The notes beneath the pieces were generated by a model, which did not search any database, had not been told where the DNA came from, and saw only the letters and a list, made by a program, of their open reading frames with translations. The translations under genes were made by a program, and so were the position numbers. Positions 44,346 through 52,634 of a stretch of DNA of 64,000 nucleotides are shown here, one piece after another; within the stretch, counting starts at the first letter, position 1; each line of letters begins with the position of its first letter. The stretch covers positions 248,001-312,000 of the forward strand of contig NZ_BAABHD010000022.1 of NCBI RefSeq assembly GCF_039541915.1, in the 5' to 3' direction. Origin of the DNA: Nibrella saemangeumensis (lineage in GTDB: Bacteria; Bacteroidota; Bacteroidia; Cytophagales; Spirosomataceae).

Positions 44346-44978
44346 TTACTTAGCCGATGCAGTTGATACGGTGCTACCTGCTTTGCTGGCAACCAGATCA
44401 ATGTTCAATTCGAAATCATTGTTGATGGCCTTGTCGCCGAGGTTGTCGAAGAAGCTGCCGGAACCGTATTTGATATCGTATTTGGTACGGTCAACAATCA
44501 CTTTTGCTTTACCACGCAGTTGATTGCCATCCATTGTAATGGTAGCGGGGAACTCAACAGGCTTCTTGATACCCTTGATGGTCAGGTCACCGTTCACTTT
44601 GTACTGATTCTTACCCGTCGGTGTTACTTTGGTCAGCACCAGTGTTGAGGTGGGATACTTATCGGTGCTGAAAAAATCGTCTGACTTCAGGTGGCCTACC
44701 AGTTTCTGGTTGTAACCAGCATCGGTTAGGTCAGCGTTGGTGATCGAGCTCATGTCGATGGTAAAGAGACCGCCGATGATGGTGTTGCCTTTAGTGGTCA
44801 GCTTGCCGTCGGCCAGGTTGATCGAGCCATTGTGCTCGCCGGTTACTTTCTTACCTAACCAGGAAATTTTGGTTTGCTGCTTGTCCGCTTTGTACTCAAC
44901 CGCTTTCGGGGTATTCGGCGTGAAGCCCATGGCCGTTACGGCTACTGCAGTCGACAGGAAAATGTTACGTAGATTCAT
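44346..44978 (-). CDS. YceI family exported lipid-binding protein
   Basis: This is a 210-aa protein with a signal peptide (MNLRNIFLSTAVAVTAMGF) and one YceI domain, a lipocalin-like barrel that binds isoprenoid-type lipids. Seen: YKADKQQTKISWLGKKVTGEHNGSI, GGLFTIDMSSITNADLTD, LVGHLKSDDFFSTDKYPTSTLVL, VNGDLTIKGIKKPVEFPATI and a final DNLGDKAINNDFELNIDLVA. The start at 44978 is chosen because the frame upstream, to 45074, runs through an AT-rich control region with a palindrome. It has its own terminator. The ligand and partner are not known. Confidence 0.92.
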   Translation of the reverse strand: MNLRNIFLSTAVAVTAMGFTPNTPKAVEYKADKQQTKISWLGKKVTGEHNGSINLADGKLTTKGNTIIGGLFTIDMSSITNADLTDAGYNQKLVGHLKSDDFFSTDKYPTSTLVLTKVTPTGKNQYKVNGDLTIKGIKKPVEFPATITMDGNQLRGKAKVIVDRTKYDIKYGSGSFFDNLGDKAINNDFELNIDLVASKAGSTVSTASAK

Positions 44979-45030
44979 AACTCTAAGTGATAGTTGGGTT
45001 AAAATTTTAATACTGTGTGTTTGCACATCT

Positions 45031-45044
45031 AATGTATATACATT
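45031..45044. promoter_or_regulatory. 14-bp perfect palindrome upstream of the YceI gene
   Basis: AATGTATATACATT reads the same on both strands and lies 53 bases upstream of the YceI ATG, a good place for a dimeric repressor such as a MarR- or TetR-type protein. No such regulator gene is in the window. Confidence 0.4.
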
Positions 45045-45060
45045 TAATTTTTCCGAAAAA

Positions 45061-45104
45061 TTCCCGGCTTCCAAAATTTTTTGATAATTTTTGGAAGCCG
45101 GGAA
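45061..45104 (-). terminator. Terminator of the thioredoxin gene
   Basis: A 16-bp stem (45061-45076 with 45089-45104) lies 4 bases beyond the thioredoxin stop on the minus strand, followed by T-rich sequence. Confidence 0.85.
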
Positions 45105-45108
45105 AAAG

Positions 45109-45426
45109 TCAATCGGCGTGCTGTTTGACCAGGGCTTCCAGCTTATGCAGCGGCTGCACGCCCGACTGCCGCCAGACGATCTTTCCTTTGTGAAACATAA
45201 TCAGTGTCGGCACACTCTGGATCTGGTATTGCGTAGCGGCCGCCCGGCTCCGGTCAATGTCTACCTTCACGATCCGGACCTTATCGCCGGCCCGTTCGGC
45301 CAGTTGCTTCAAGGTTGGGGCCATCATCTTACAGGGGCCGCACCACTCCGCAAAGAAATCGACCAGCACCGGCTTGTCCCCCCGGATGATATCCTGAAAA
45401 GACTCTTTCTGCTGTGTATGGCTCAT
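45109..45426 (-). CDS. trxA: Thioredoxin
   Basis: This is a 105-aa cytoplasmic disulfide reductase. The active site is WCGPCK (Cys29 and Cys32), with the conserved cis-proline strand SVPTLIMFHKG and the buried aspartate in VLVDFFAEWCG. It has no signal peptide, so it is a general cytosolic thioredoxin. It is a single gene, ended by a strong terminator. Confidence 0.95.
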   Translation of the reverse strand: MSHTQQKESFQDIIRGDKPVLVDFFAEWCGPCKMMAPTLKQLAERAGDKVRIVKVDIDRSRAAATQYQIQSVPTLIMFHKGKIVWRQSGVQPLHKLEALVKQHAD

Positions 45427-45621
45427 CGTTATGCGCTGCTTATGGTTGAACAGGTTGTTATCATCTGTAAAACAAAGGCGAACCGCAGACAGTTCGCCAG
45501 GTTTCAGATGTGATTCTCCAGTTAATCTGTCGGATAATCATTTTTGTTAAACCACCACTGATTTTCCGGGTTAACCTTCGTATCCGATAGACCGGAACAA
45601 TCTCTCCAAATCATTTTCTTT

Positions 45622-46785
45622 ATGAAAGCAGCAGTTTTTCACAAGCCTAAAGACATTCGCGTGGAGACGGTAGATGATCCGCGCATTGAGCAATCCCGCG
45701 ATGCCATTCTCCGTGTTACATCCACTGCCATTTGCGGCTCCGACCTGCACATCTATAACGGCATGGTGCCGCAGCCCCGGAGTATGGTGCTGGGCCACGA
45801 GTTTATGGGTATTGTTGAAGAGGTAGGCCCCGGCGTTCCAAATCTGAAAGTAGGCGACCGGGTGGTGGTGCCGTTCCCGATTTCCTGCGGAGGGTGTTTC
45901 TTCTGCACGAATAATCTGCCTACGCATTGTGAAAACTCCAACCACAAAACCTACGGTCCTGAGGGGGAACTGATCAAAGCGAAGGGTGCCGGCGCTGCCT
46001 TGTTCGGCTATACCGATCTGTACGGCGGCTACGATGGCGGTCAGGCCGAGTACGTACGGGTTCCCTACGCTGACTACGGTCCGCGCAAGGTGCCCGATAA
46101 CCTGACTGATGAACAGGTACTGTTTCTGACCGACATTTTCCCAACTGGCTGGGCTGCTATCGACTGGGCCGAACTGAAGGGGGGAGAAACCGTTGTGGTA
46201 TTCGGCTGCGGTCCGGTCGGTATCATGGCTATGAAATCGGCCTGGATTCAGGGGGCTGGTCGGGTAATTGGTGTCGATATTGAGCCGTACCGGCTGGAGA
46301 TGGCCCGCAAATCAGCCAATGCTGAAGTACTGAATGCCGATGAGATGGACGTAATTGAGGTGATACGCGCAATGACCGGTGGCTACGGAGCCGATGTGTG
46401 CGTGGATGCCGTAGGTATGGAAGCGCACCGGTCTGCTTTCGAAAAGGCTATGAACGTAGTGCAGATGGAAAAAGGCTCGATGAAGGTGCTGGAGATGTGT
46501 CTGGATGCCGTCCGGCGTGCCGGTGTGGTCACAGTCGTGGGTGTCTATGGTTCGCCTTACAATAATTTCCCTCTGTATAAATGGTTCGACAAAGGTATTA
46601 AGATGATGGGTGGTCAGGCGTGGGTTCATCGGTACATTGACCACCTGATCTCGCTGGTGCAGGATGGTAAGGTGGTGCTCAACGACATCATTACCCACGA
46701 AGTACCGCTGAGCGAAGCCTCCCGCATGTATGATATCTTCAATAAGAAGGAAGATAACTGCGTAAAGGTGGTGCTGAAGCCTTAA
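45622..46785 (+). CDS. Zinc-dependent alcohol dehydrogenase (formaldehyde dehydrogenase-like)
   Basis: This is a 387-aa medium-chain dehydrogenase. Catalytic zinc ligands are Cys38 (AICGSDLH) and His59-Glu60 (VLGHEFMG). Structural-zinc cysteines are C89, C92, C95 and C103 (CGGCFFCTNNLPTHC). The Rossmann motif is VVVFGCGPVGIMAMKSAW and is followed by VIGVDIEPYRLEMAR. Its pattern fits the FDH-like subgroup that often acts on formaldehyde or other small aldehydes and alcohols, but the substrate is unproven. It is probably cytoplasmic and single. Confidence 0.9.
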   Translation: MKAAVFHKPKDIRVETVDDPRIEQSRDAILRVTSTAICGSDLHIYNGMVPQPRSMVLGHEFMGIVEEVGPGVPNLKVGDRVVVPFPISCGGCFFCTNNLPTHCENSNHKTYGPEGELIKAKGAGAALFGYTDLYGGYDGGQAEYVRVPYADYGPRKVPDNLTDEQVLFLTDIFPTGWAAIDWAELKGGETVVVFGCGPVGIMAMKSAWIQGAGRVIGVDIEPYRLEMARKSANAEVLNADEMDVIEVIRAMTGGYGADVCVDAVGMEAHRSAFEKAMNVVQMEKGSMKVLEMCLDAVRRAGVVTVVGVYGSPYNNFPLYKWFDKGIKMMGGQAWVHRYIDHLISLVQDGKVVLNDIITHEVPLSEASRMYDIFNKKEDNCVKVVLKP

Positions 46786-46810
46786 ACTAATAGCCTTCTG
46801 CTATACGCTT

Positions 46811-46842
46811 AGAAGCCCCGACCAGCACTGGTCGGGGCTTCT
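46811..46842. terminator. Terminator after the alcohol dehydrogenase gene
   Basis: AGAAGCCCCGACCA (46811-46824) pairs with TGGTCGGGGCTTCT (46829-46842), with the loop GCAC, between convergent genes. Confidence 0.85.
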
Positions 46843-46883
46843 GTATGAAGAAAATCACCACAAGCAAAAAGCAGCTGATTTCC

Positions 46884-47372
46884 CTATTGTTGCAACTCCC
46901 GAAGCAGACTTTCCAGATTTAGCGGCCGGGTAAACATATCCAAACCGCCTTCATCATTCACCGGCCATTGGTCGCGGGGACGATCCCAGTACAGCTCGAC
47001 GCCATTCTGGTCGGGATCATTCAGGTAAAGCGCTTCGGAGACGCCATGGTCGGAGGCACCTGTCAGCGGATACCCGGCTTCGTGCAGGCGCTGAAACACT
47101 ACTGCCAGGTCTTTGCGCTCCGGGTAAAGAATGGCCGTATGGAACAATCCGGCGCTTCGCACGGGTGCCGGCGGGGCATTCTTGCTGTACCAGGTATTGA
47201 GCCCGATATGGTGGTGGTAACCACCCGCCGAAATAAAGGCAGCATCTTTGCCGTACATCTGCGTGAGCGTAAAGCCCAGCAGATCGCAGTAAAAGGCCAG
47301 CGCACGGTCCAGGTCAGCTACCTTCAGGTGGACGTGACCAATGCGGGTCTGAGCAGGTATTGTGTAGGACAT
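46884..47372 (-). CDS. VOC family protein, catechol-2,3-dioxygenase (CatE)-like
   Basis: This is a 162-aa protein when started at the ATG at 47372; a GTG 5 codons upstream is less likely. It has the extradiol-type VOC pattern: a metal-ligand His in GHVHLKVADLDRALAFY, a second His in AGLFHTAIL, and a Glu in NGVELYWDRPRDQW. The segment DHGVSEALYLNDPDQNGVELY matches CatE-like proteins. It is cytoplasmic, with an unknown ring substrate or no enzymatic role. It precedes the pectin locus but is probably unrelated to it. Confidence 0.87.
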   Translation of the reverse strand: MSYTIPAQTRIGHVHLKVADLDRALAFYCDLLGFTLTQMYGKDAAFISAGGYHHHIGLNTWYSKNAPPAPVRSAGLFHTAILYPERKDLAVVFQRLHEAGYPLTGASDHGVSEALYLNDPDQNGVELYWDRPRDQWPVNDEGGLDMFTRPLNLESLLRELQQ

Positions 47373-47451
47373 AGTCTGTTGGCTCACGAAATAGCCTCGT
47401 AAACCGCAGCTGCAAACTACGAATACATTGGGGATTCAGACGCAGCATTGC

Positions 47452-48450
47452 CTATTTCTTACTGAATACCTTATTCAAAAAGTTAACCGTGTAGCTCACT
47501 GTTGGCTCAAACCAGGGATGGAACAGCCAGAACGGGTGTGGCGCATCGGCAAAGGTGTGGACTTCGGAATAAATGCCCAGTGCGTTTAGCTTGCCAATCA
47601 TATCGTCACGGCCGGCGTGCATGCGGTCCACCGAGCTGTTCAGGAACAGAATGGGCGGGGTGCTTTTATCGACGTAGGTAAGCGCAGACGCTTCATGCCA
47701 TAGCTTCGGCTTTTCGGTTTTGGACGCGCCGAACCAGTAGGTAGCGGCTGAGGTGGAGCGGCTATCATCGCCCTCACCGGACTCGGGATGGATAAACGCC
47801 AGAACGCCATCCACATCCACAATGGCCTGCACGGCGCTGGATTGTTCGGTGTGGCAGCTGGTACCTTCCAACTCCTTGCGGTTACCGGTAGTGCCGAGCA
47901 GAGCCGCCAGCTGTCCACCCGCCGAGCAACCCAGTATAGCAATCCGATCAGGATCAATGTTGTATTCGCGGGCGTTGGTGCGCAGCCATCGGATAGCCGC
48001 TTTCAGATCGTGTACGGCAGCGGGGTAGAGGGCTTCGGTCGACAGGCGGTATTCAGCAGTGACGGCCACGTAACCATTGGTGGCCAACTGCTGCGCCATC
48101 GGAATCTGCTGCGACCGATCACCCGAACGCCAGCCCCCGCCATGGATAAGCAGCACTGCCGGGAGTTGGTTGCGATTAGTTGATTGGTTAACTGGGTAAA
48201 AGGCGTCGATGTGGAGGTCACGGCCGTTCTGGTTGCAGTAGACCACATTTAGGTTAGCCTGTACAGTTGGCGGCAGGGCAGGGGCGGCAATGCGGATATC
48301 GGGATGGGTTTTCTTCGCTTTTGAGTAGGCGCTGTGTACCGTAAATGAGGTGTCAGGTACGCCGATCAGCCCACTGGTGCGCTGCCCCATCGTCAGACCA
48401 GGACTCAGCCAAAGATAAAGCGAACCAGCAATAACCGCGATCTTACTCAT
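47452..48450 (-). CDS. Exported alpha/beta hydrolase (BD-FAE/acetyl-esterase type)
   Basis: This is a 332-aa esterase with a signal peptide (MSKIAVIAGSLYLWLSPGLTMG). The oxyanion motif is LLIHGGGWRSGD, the nucleophile serine is in ILGCSAGGQLAAL, and the acidic and histidine positions lie in NSSVDRMHAGRDD and ADAPHPFWLF. A short Asn/Gln-rich segment (NQSTNRNQ) with AT-rich codons sits just before the oxyanion strand. It lies at the end of a minus-strand row of pectin genes, so removing acetyl or feruloyl groups from pectin is a reasonable inference. Confidence 0.85.
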   Translation of the reverse strand: MSKIAVIAGSLYLWLSPGLTMGQRTSGLIGVPDTSFTVHSAYSKAKKTHPDIRIAAPALPPTVQANLNVVYCNQNGRDLHIDAFYPVNQSTNRNQLPAVLLIHGGGWRSGDRSQQIPMAQQLATNGYVAVTAEYRLSTEALYPAAVHDLKAAIRWLRTNAREYNIDPDRIAILGCSAGGQLAALLGTTGNRKELEGTSCHTEQSSAVQAIVDVDGVLAFIHPESGEGDDSRSTSAATYWFGASKTEKPKLWHEASALTYVDKSTPPILFLNSSVDRMHAGRDDMIGKLNALGIYSEVHTFADAPHPFWLFHPWFEPTVSYTVNFLNKVFSKK

Positions 48451-48648
48451 TCCTGATTAAAGAGGTATTTAGTTGTTCTCCGGGGCCGTCAGTCGGTCGG
48501 AGAGGTCAAGGTGTAAGGCCCGGATATTTGCCAACACCAGCAGGTCTGTGTGGACTGGACAGACAGTCGGTTGGGTAAGATGCGGGGTATCTTCCAGATT
48601 GTCGGAGATAGTTGATTCAATACCTGGCTCCACGGGTTTAGGGTAGAT

Positions 48649-49665
48649 TTAAAAATTGGCTTTGGTTATTTTCGATAAAGGCTTCCACTGATCGTCGCCG
48701 GCCAGCACGTGGTTCCGGTCGTAGCGCTGGACTTCTGCTTTGGTCAATTGCTTCGACCAGGCTACCCGCGTCTGCGGAGAGGCTCCCGGTCCTTCTGAGT
48801 TGTATTCAGCGTAAAAAGCAGTTTTTTCGGCGTCCGGCTTGCTCCAGTTGTGCCATCCTTCGGGCCGGATGTGTTCGCCCATGCGGGTGCGGATAAAGAC
48901 GGTCTGCGCAAAGTTGCGCCAGGGCCGGCCCAGATACACACTCGCTTTGGGCGCGTCACCTATGAGGTTACAATCCACGAAAACATACCCGAACGGTTTG
49001 CCTTCCGGCGTTGACGCGGCCGTGATGTATTGGCCGCCTTTTTTGCTGAAGATGGTGCAGGTTTCGAAAACCGCCGTAGCCGAGCCAAAGATGAAATCGG
49101 TGGTACCCTCAATGTAGCAGTCCTTGTAATACTGGCGACCGTAATGACGCGGACTGCCGGTATATAGCGTGTCCTGAAAGCCCAGAAATCGGCAGTTGAT
49201 AAATACCGCTCGGTCGCCGGTGACAAAGGCGGCTACGGCCTGTCCTACCGGTCCGGCGGTGTTTTCAAACGTGAGGTTCTCGGCCCGGAAGTCGTTGGCA
49301 AAGATGTAAAACGAGCCGGAAGTGGAGGTGGTGAGTTTCGTGCCATCGGCCAGCGTTTTGCCGGAGTAATCGTCGTACGTCAGGATGGTCGACGCTTTAT
49401 CTTCCCCAATCAGGGTGACAAAATGCTTTGTGGAGTCGAGAGAGAGCTTTTCTTTGTAAGTACCCTTTTTAATTAGGATGGTGATCCGGTTGGGGTTGTT
49501 CTGTGGAATGGCATCCAGGGCAGCCTGTACCGTTTTGTAATCGCCACTGCCGTCCTGCGCTACCACCAATTGCTGTTTCTGCGCAACAGCAATTGAAGCA
49601 AATATAGTGCAGCAAAGCAGCAGAAAGAGCGGAAGGCGAATAGTGCCTGGGTTTACACGAATCAT
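48649..49665 (-). CDS. Pectinesterase (CE8)
   Basis: This is an exported enzyme that removes methyl esters from homogalacturonan, opening it to lyases. It has a signal peptide (LPLFLLLCCTIFASIAVAQ), then a right-handed beta-helix. The family motifs are all present: GSGDYKTVQAALDAIP, GQAVAAFV, LGFQDTLY (first catalytic Asp), TTDFIFGSATAVF (second Asp) and LGRPWRNFA (substrate Arg). At 338 aa it is a catalytic domain without extra modules. It lies 24 bases downstream of the pectate lyase gene, the same transcription unit. Confidence 0.95.
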   Translation of the reverse strand: MIRVNPGTIRLPLFLLLCCTIFASIAVAQKQQLVVAQDGSGDYKTVQAALDAIPQNNPNRITILIKKGTYKEKLSLDSTKHFVTLIGEDKASTILTYDDYSGKTLADGTKLTTSTSGSFYIFANDFRAENLTFENTAGPVGQAVAAFVTGDRAVFINCRFLGFQDTLYTGSPRHYGRQYYKDCYIEGTTDFIFGSATAVFETCTIFSKKGGQYITAASTPEGKPFGYVFVDCNLIGDAPKASVYLGRPWRNFAQTVFIRTRMGEHIRPEGWHNWSKPDAEKTAFYAEYNSEGPGASPQTRVAWSKQLTKAEVQRYDRNHVLAGDDQWKPLSKITKANF

Positions 49666-49689
49666 AGTCGGGAATCTGGTTGGAAAAGG

Positions 49690-50760
49690 TTAGTGTCCCC
49701 ACTTTTTTACCCAATCCGGATACTCTTTTGCGAGGAGTTTTGCCGGCCAGGTGCCATACCAGGCATAGCCGGCCCGGCGCTCATTTTCGATTTCGGCCAG
49801 ACTTTTCTTCTTCACGCCATCGCGGCCGGAGAAGAAGGGGGTATTGGTGTCAAGATCGTAGAACCGGGCCCAGAGGGTGGAGGAAGGATCCTGCACCACA
49901 ATGACGTCCTGACCTTTGGGCTGCGACGGGTCTTTTATGCGCTTAGTAGCAATGCCGGTCAGCTTCACCGATTCCAGCCAGGCTACAGCCGCATGAACAG
50001 CCTGCCGAACTTCCGGTGAGGGGTTGTCCAGGCTCATCAGAAATTCCACGATACCTACACTCTCACTGCCACTAAGGGAGGCTAATTCAAAGGCACGGGC
50101 GTTGGCCGGCAGGAGCGTTTTCCGGTCGTGCTGGGCACACCAGGCGGTCAGTTTGCCTTGCTGTTTGTACTGCGTTTTGAGGATGCATTGTACTCCCCAG
50201 TTGACGGCCTGACGAGCCTGAGGAATTAAAGCCTTATCGATTGCCTCAAAGCCATTACTGGCGTCGGCGGTGTACTTCATCACCCACATCACATTAATCA
50301 TTGCCTGATCATTGTAGGTGATGTGCTTGTGATACCCGCTGGTATCGGGGTAAAACTGCCCCCAGCCACCAGCGGCATTCTGGGCCGTAATCAGGTAACG
50401 AATGCCCCGTTCGGCGGCCTGGCGATACGCCGGATTCTGCGTTTGCTGAAACGCCTGGACTAAATGATTTATTTCCCGCGTGGTGGCCTGGTCGTCGATG
50501 GTCGCGTCCAGCTTTCCCTTCTCTTGCCTGAGCTTGTTCTGCTGGGCTTCCGTCAGCGGTTTCCGGTAATTGATGGGATCGCCACCCGGCTGCGGCCAGC
50601 CCCCGTTTTCCCGCTGAAACAGCAGCATCCGCTCAGCTACCGAGTCAATTTGTATCTGAACTTCAGGTCCGATAGGTGGCGACCCATACGACAGACCGTA
50701 CTGTAGAAGGAATACAAGCGTAATCCAGATTCTTTTCCTCACTTGTTGATAGCTTCTCAT
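49690..50760 (-). CDS. Pectate lyase (PL10 family)
   Basis: This is an exported lyase that cuts polygalacturonate by beta-elimination. It has a signal peptide (RIWITLVFLLQYGLSYG), then an (alpha/alpha)3 toroid. Recognisable PL10 segments are MLLFQRENGGWPQPGGDP, LDATIDDQATTREI (calcium and active-site region), GGWGQFYPDTSGYHKHITYND and ARAFELASLSGSESVGIVEFLMSL (partly quoted). At 356 aa it is a single catalytic domain. It follows the SusD gene by 82 bases and precedes the pectinesterase, so lyase and esterase are probably co-expressed with the uptake pair. Confidence 0.93.
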   Translation of the reverse strand: MRSYQQVRKRIWITLVFLLQYGLSYGSPPIGPEVQIQIDSVAERMLLFQRENGGWPQPGGDPINYRKPLTEAQQNKLRQEKGKLDATIDDQATTREINHLVQAFQQTQNPAYRQAAERGIRYLITAQNAAGGWGQFYPDTSGYHKHITYNDQAMINVMWVMKYTADASNGFEAIDKALIPQARQAVNWGVQCILKTQYKQQGKLTAWCAQHDRKTLLPANARAFELASLSGSESVGIVEFLMSLDNPSPEVRQAVHAAVAWLESVKLTGIATKRIKDPSQPKGQDVIVVQDPSSTLWARFYDLDTNTPFFSGRDGVKKKSLAEIENERRAGYAWYGTWPAKLLAKEYPDWVKKWGH

Positions 50761-50842
50761 CTCTCTTATCCAGTACGGCCCATCTGATGGTTCCTCTTTT
50801 AACGCTCAATTGCCGGGCAATCGCGTCTTAACGCATTACCCA

Positions 50843-52615
50843 TTAGTACCCGTAATCTTGCTTCAGCTTCGGATTGGCATCCAGAGCAGCCTGGTTGATG
50901 GGAAACAGCTCACTCTTGTTCGGGGTGAAGTACTGCGCTACACTGTTGACGTATGTTGTGGTAATGTTCTGCCGCCAGTCTACGCGGGTCCAGCCGGTGG
51001 GAGCGGTCGTCAGCGTCGTTGGCTTGTACAGCGAGTTCAGAAAGACCATCTCCTCACCGTTGTTGCGGTAGAACAGATACCGCGGTACGTTGGCGTATTT
51101 ACCGGTGGCGTTCAGCATATCGGTCAGGTTGGCGCGAGTTTCCTTGATCTTCGCGTCCAGCAGGTTCCAGCGGATCAGGTCGTACTTGCGGATGCCTTCA
51201 CCCCCAAATTCCAGATAGCGTTCGTTAGCTACGGCGTTAAAGAACTCCTGTTTAGTCGTGGGCGTCACCCCGATCTTGCTGGCGTCACCTTTGAAGGCCC
51301 GCTTCCGGACTTCTTCGTAGGCGGCAATAGCCTCGGCAGTGGGGCCGTTCTTGAGTTCGTTCTCGGCTTCCGCAAACATCAGCAGCACGTCAGAGAAACG
51401 GATCAGCGGCCAGTTGATTCCCAGGTTTTGGGCCGAGCCAGACAGCAGCGGACTACGCCAGTCCCGACGGAACTTACCATCGGTGATGGTAGTCAGACGC
51501 TGCGGACTCTTCAGGTTATTGGCCGCCACCTGGTAGATCGTGATGGTTACATCCCGGCGCACATCCGTCGAGTCGAAGGCGTAGAAGTACGTCGGTAGCG
51601 CATTGATACCGCCCCCGCCCTGACCATAGCGTGAGTTTGCATCGAGCCGAGGACCGTTGTAGTAGCCCAGCTTGCTATCCGACTGCGCACTGTTACCGGC
51701 TGAACCTACTTCAAACATAATTTCGTAAGCCGGATCGGGTTGTAAGCCGTTCACGTATTTCTTGAACAGGTCTTCGTAGCTGGCGTTCAGGGTGTGCTGA
51801 TCCCGGCGCTGCATCAGTTCGTGCGTTTCGTCGCGGGCGATTTGGTAGTATTTCTGGTGATCGGCTCGGCGCTCCATCTGTTTGGTGTCGCGCCGGAGCG
51901 AGTAACCGCCCCGGTACAGGGCCATCCGCGCCCGCAGGGCTTTCACGGCTCCTTTGGTAATCCGCTCATTACGCACCCCGGCATCCGTCCGCCAGGGAAC
52001 CAGCTCGGTAGCCGTTTTCAGGTCGTCGAGCAAGAGGTCGTATACCTTGTCGCGATCTTCTTTCTCCAGAAACAGATCCGGCTGCTGGTACGAGGGTTTC
52101 AGCGGAGCCGGTACATCGCCCCAGGTACGAATCAGTTCAAGGTAGTATTGCGCCCGCAGTGTCAGAGCCTCACCGTGCAGCCGGCGCAGTTCCTTTTGCT
52201 CTGCGGCTGTGCCGTTGGTGTACAGCGACATCTGCGGGATTTGTTCAATGCACAGGTTGGCCCGCTCAATACCCCGGTAGAGCTCATTCCAACTGGAGGT
52301 AAGCTCCGTATTTCCGGCCCGGAGGTCGTACCGGCCGATACCCCGCCGACCATTGTCCAGGTTACCGCTGGTCATCATCTCATCGGAGTCGTACGGGTAG
52401 TACATGCTGATGCGGATACCATATCCGGCATCGCCCGAGAGGGGATCATAGGCTCCGAGTACGGCCAGCGTTGCGTTGCTGACGTTGGAGAAAACCGCCT
52501 GGTTGTCGAATTGCGAGATCGGTTCAACGGCCAGGTATTCTTTGCAGGCCGACAAACCACCCAGGGAGAGGACAGCGGCCAGGGCCAGTATTTTATAGGA
52601 ACGAGTTGATTTCAT
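50843..52615 (-). CDS. RagB/SusD family lipoprotein of the pectin locus
   Basis: This is a 590-aa surface glycan-binding lipoprotein. The ATG at 52615 gives a lipoprotein signal ending LGGLSAC (Cys24); a longer frame to 52699 would overlap the SusC gene's end. SusD features are LRRLHGEALTLRAQYYLELIRTWGDVP, KGAVKALRARMALYRGG, LIRFSDVLLMFAEAENEL and ERYLEFGGEGIRKYDLIRWNLL. It follows the SusC gene by 19 bases. Given the lyase and esterase next to it, pectic oligosaccharides are the likely ligand. Confidence 0.95.
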   Translation of the reverse strand: MKSTRSYKILALAAVLSLGGLSACKEYLAVEPISQFDNQAVFSNVSNATLAVLGAYDPLSGDAGYGIRISMYYPYDSDEMMTSGNLDNGRRGIGRYDLRAGNTELTSSWNELYRGIERANLCIEQIPQMSLYTNGTAAEQKELRRLHGEALTLRAQYYLELIRTWGDVPAPLKPSYQQPDLFLEKEDRDKVYDLLLDDLKTATELVPWRTDAGVRNERITKGAVKALRARMALYRGGYSLRRDTKQMERRADHQKYYQIARDETHELMQRRDQHTLNASYEDLFKKYVNGLQPDPAYEIMFEVGSAGNSAQSDSKLGYYNGPRLDANSRYGQGGGGINALPTYFYAFDSTDVRRDVTITIYQVAANNLKSPQRLTTITDGKFRRDWRSPLLSGSAQNLGINWPLIRFSDVLLMFAEAENELKNGPTAEAIAAYEEVRKRAFKGDASKIGVTPTTKQEFFNAVANERYLEFGGEGIRKYDLIRWNLLDAKIKETRANLTDMLNATGKYANVPRYLFYRNNGEEMVFLNSLYKPTTLTTAPTGWTRVDWRQNITTTYVNSVAQYFTPNKSELFPINQAALDANPKLKQDYGY

Positions 52616-52634
52616 TGCGTTTCGGGGTTGGAAA

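Noticed and set aside
50810..52609. Plus-strand frames of 262 and 271 codons
   Set aside because: Antisense to the pectin-locus SusD gene.
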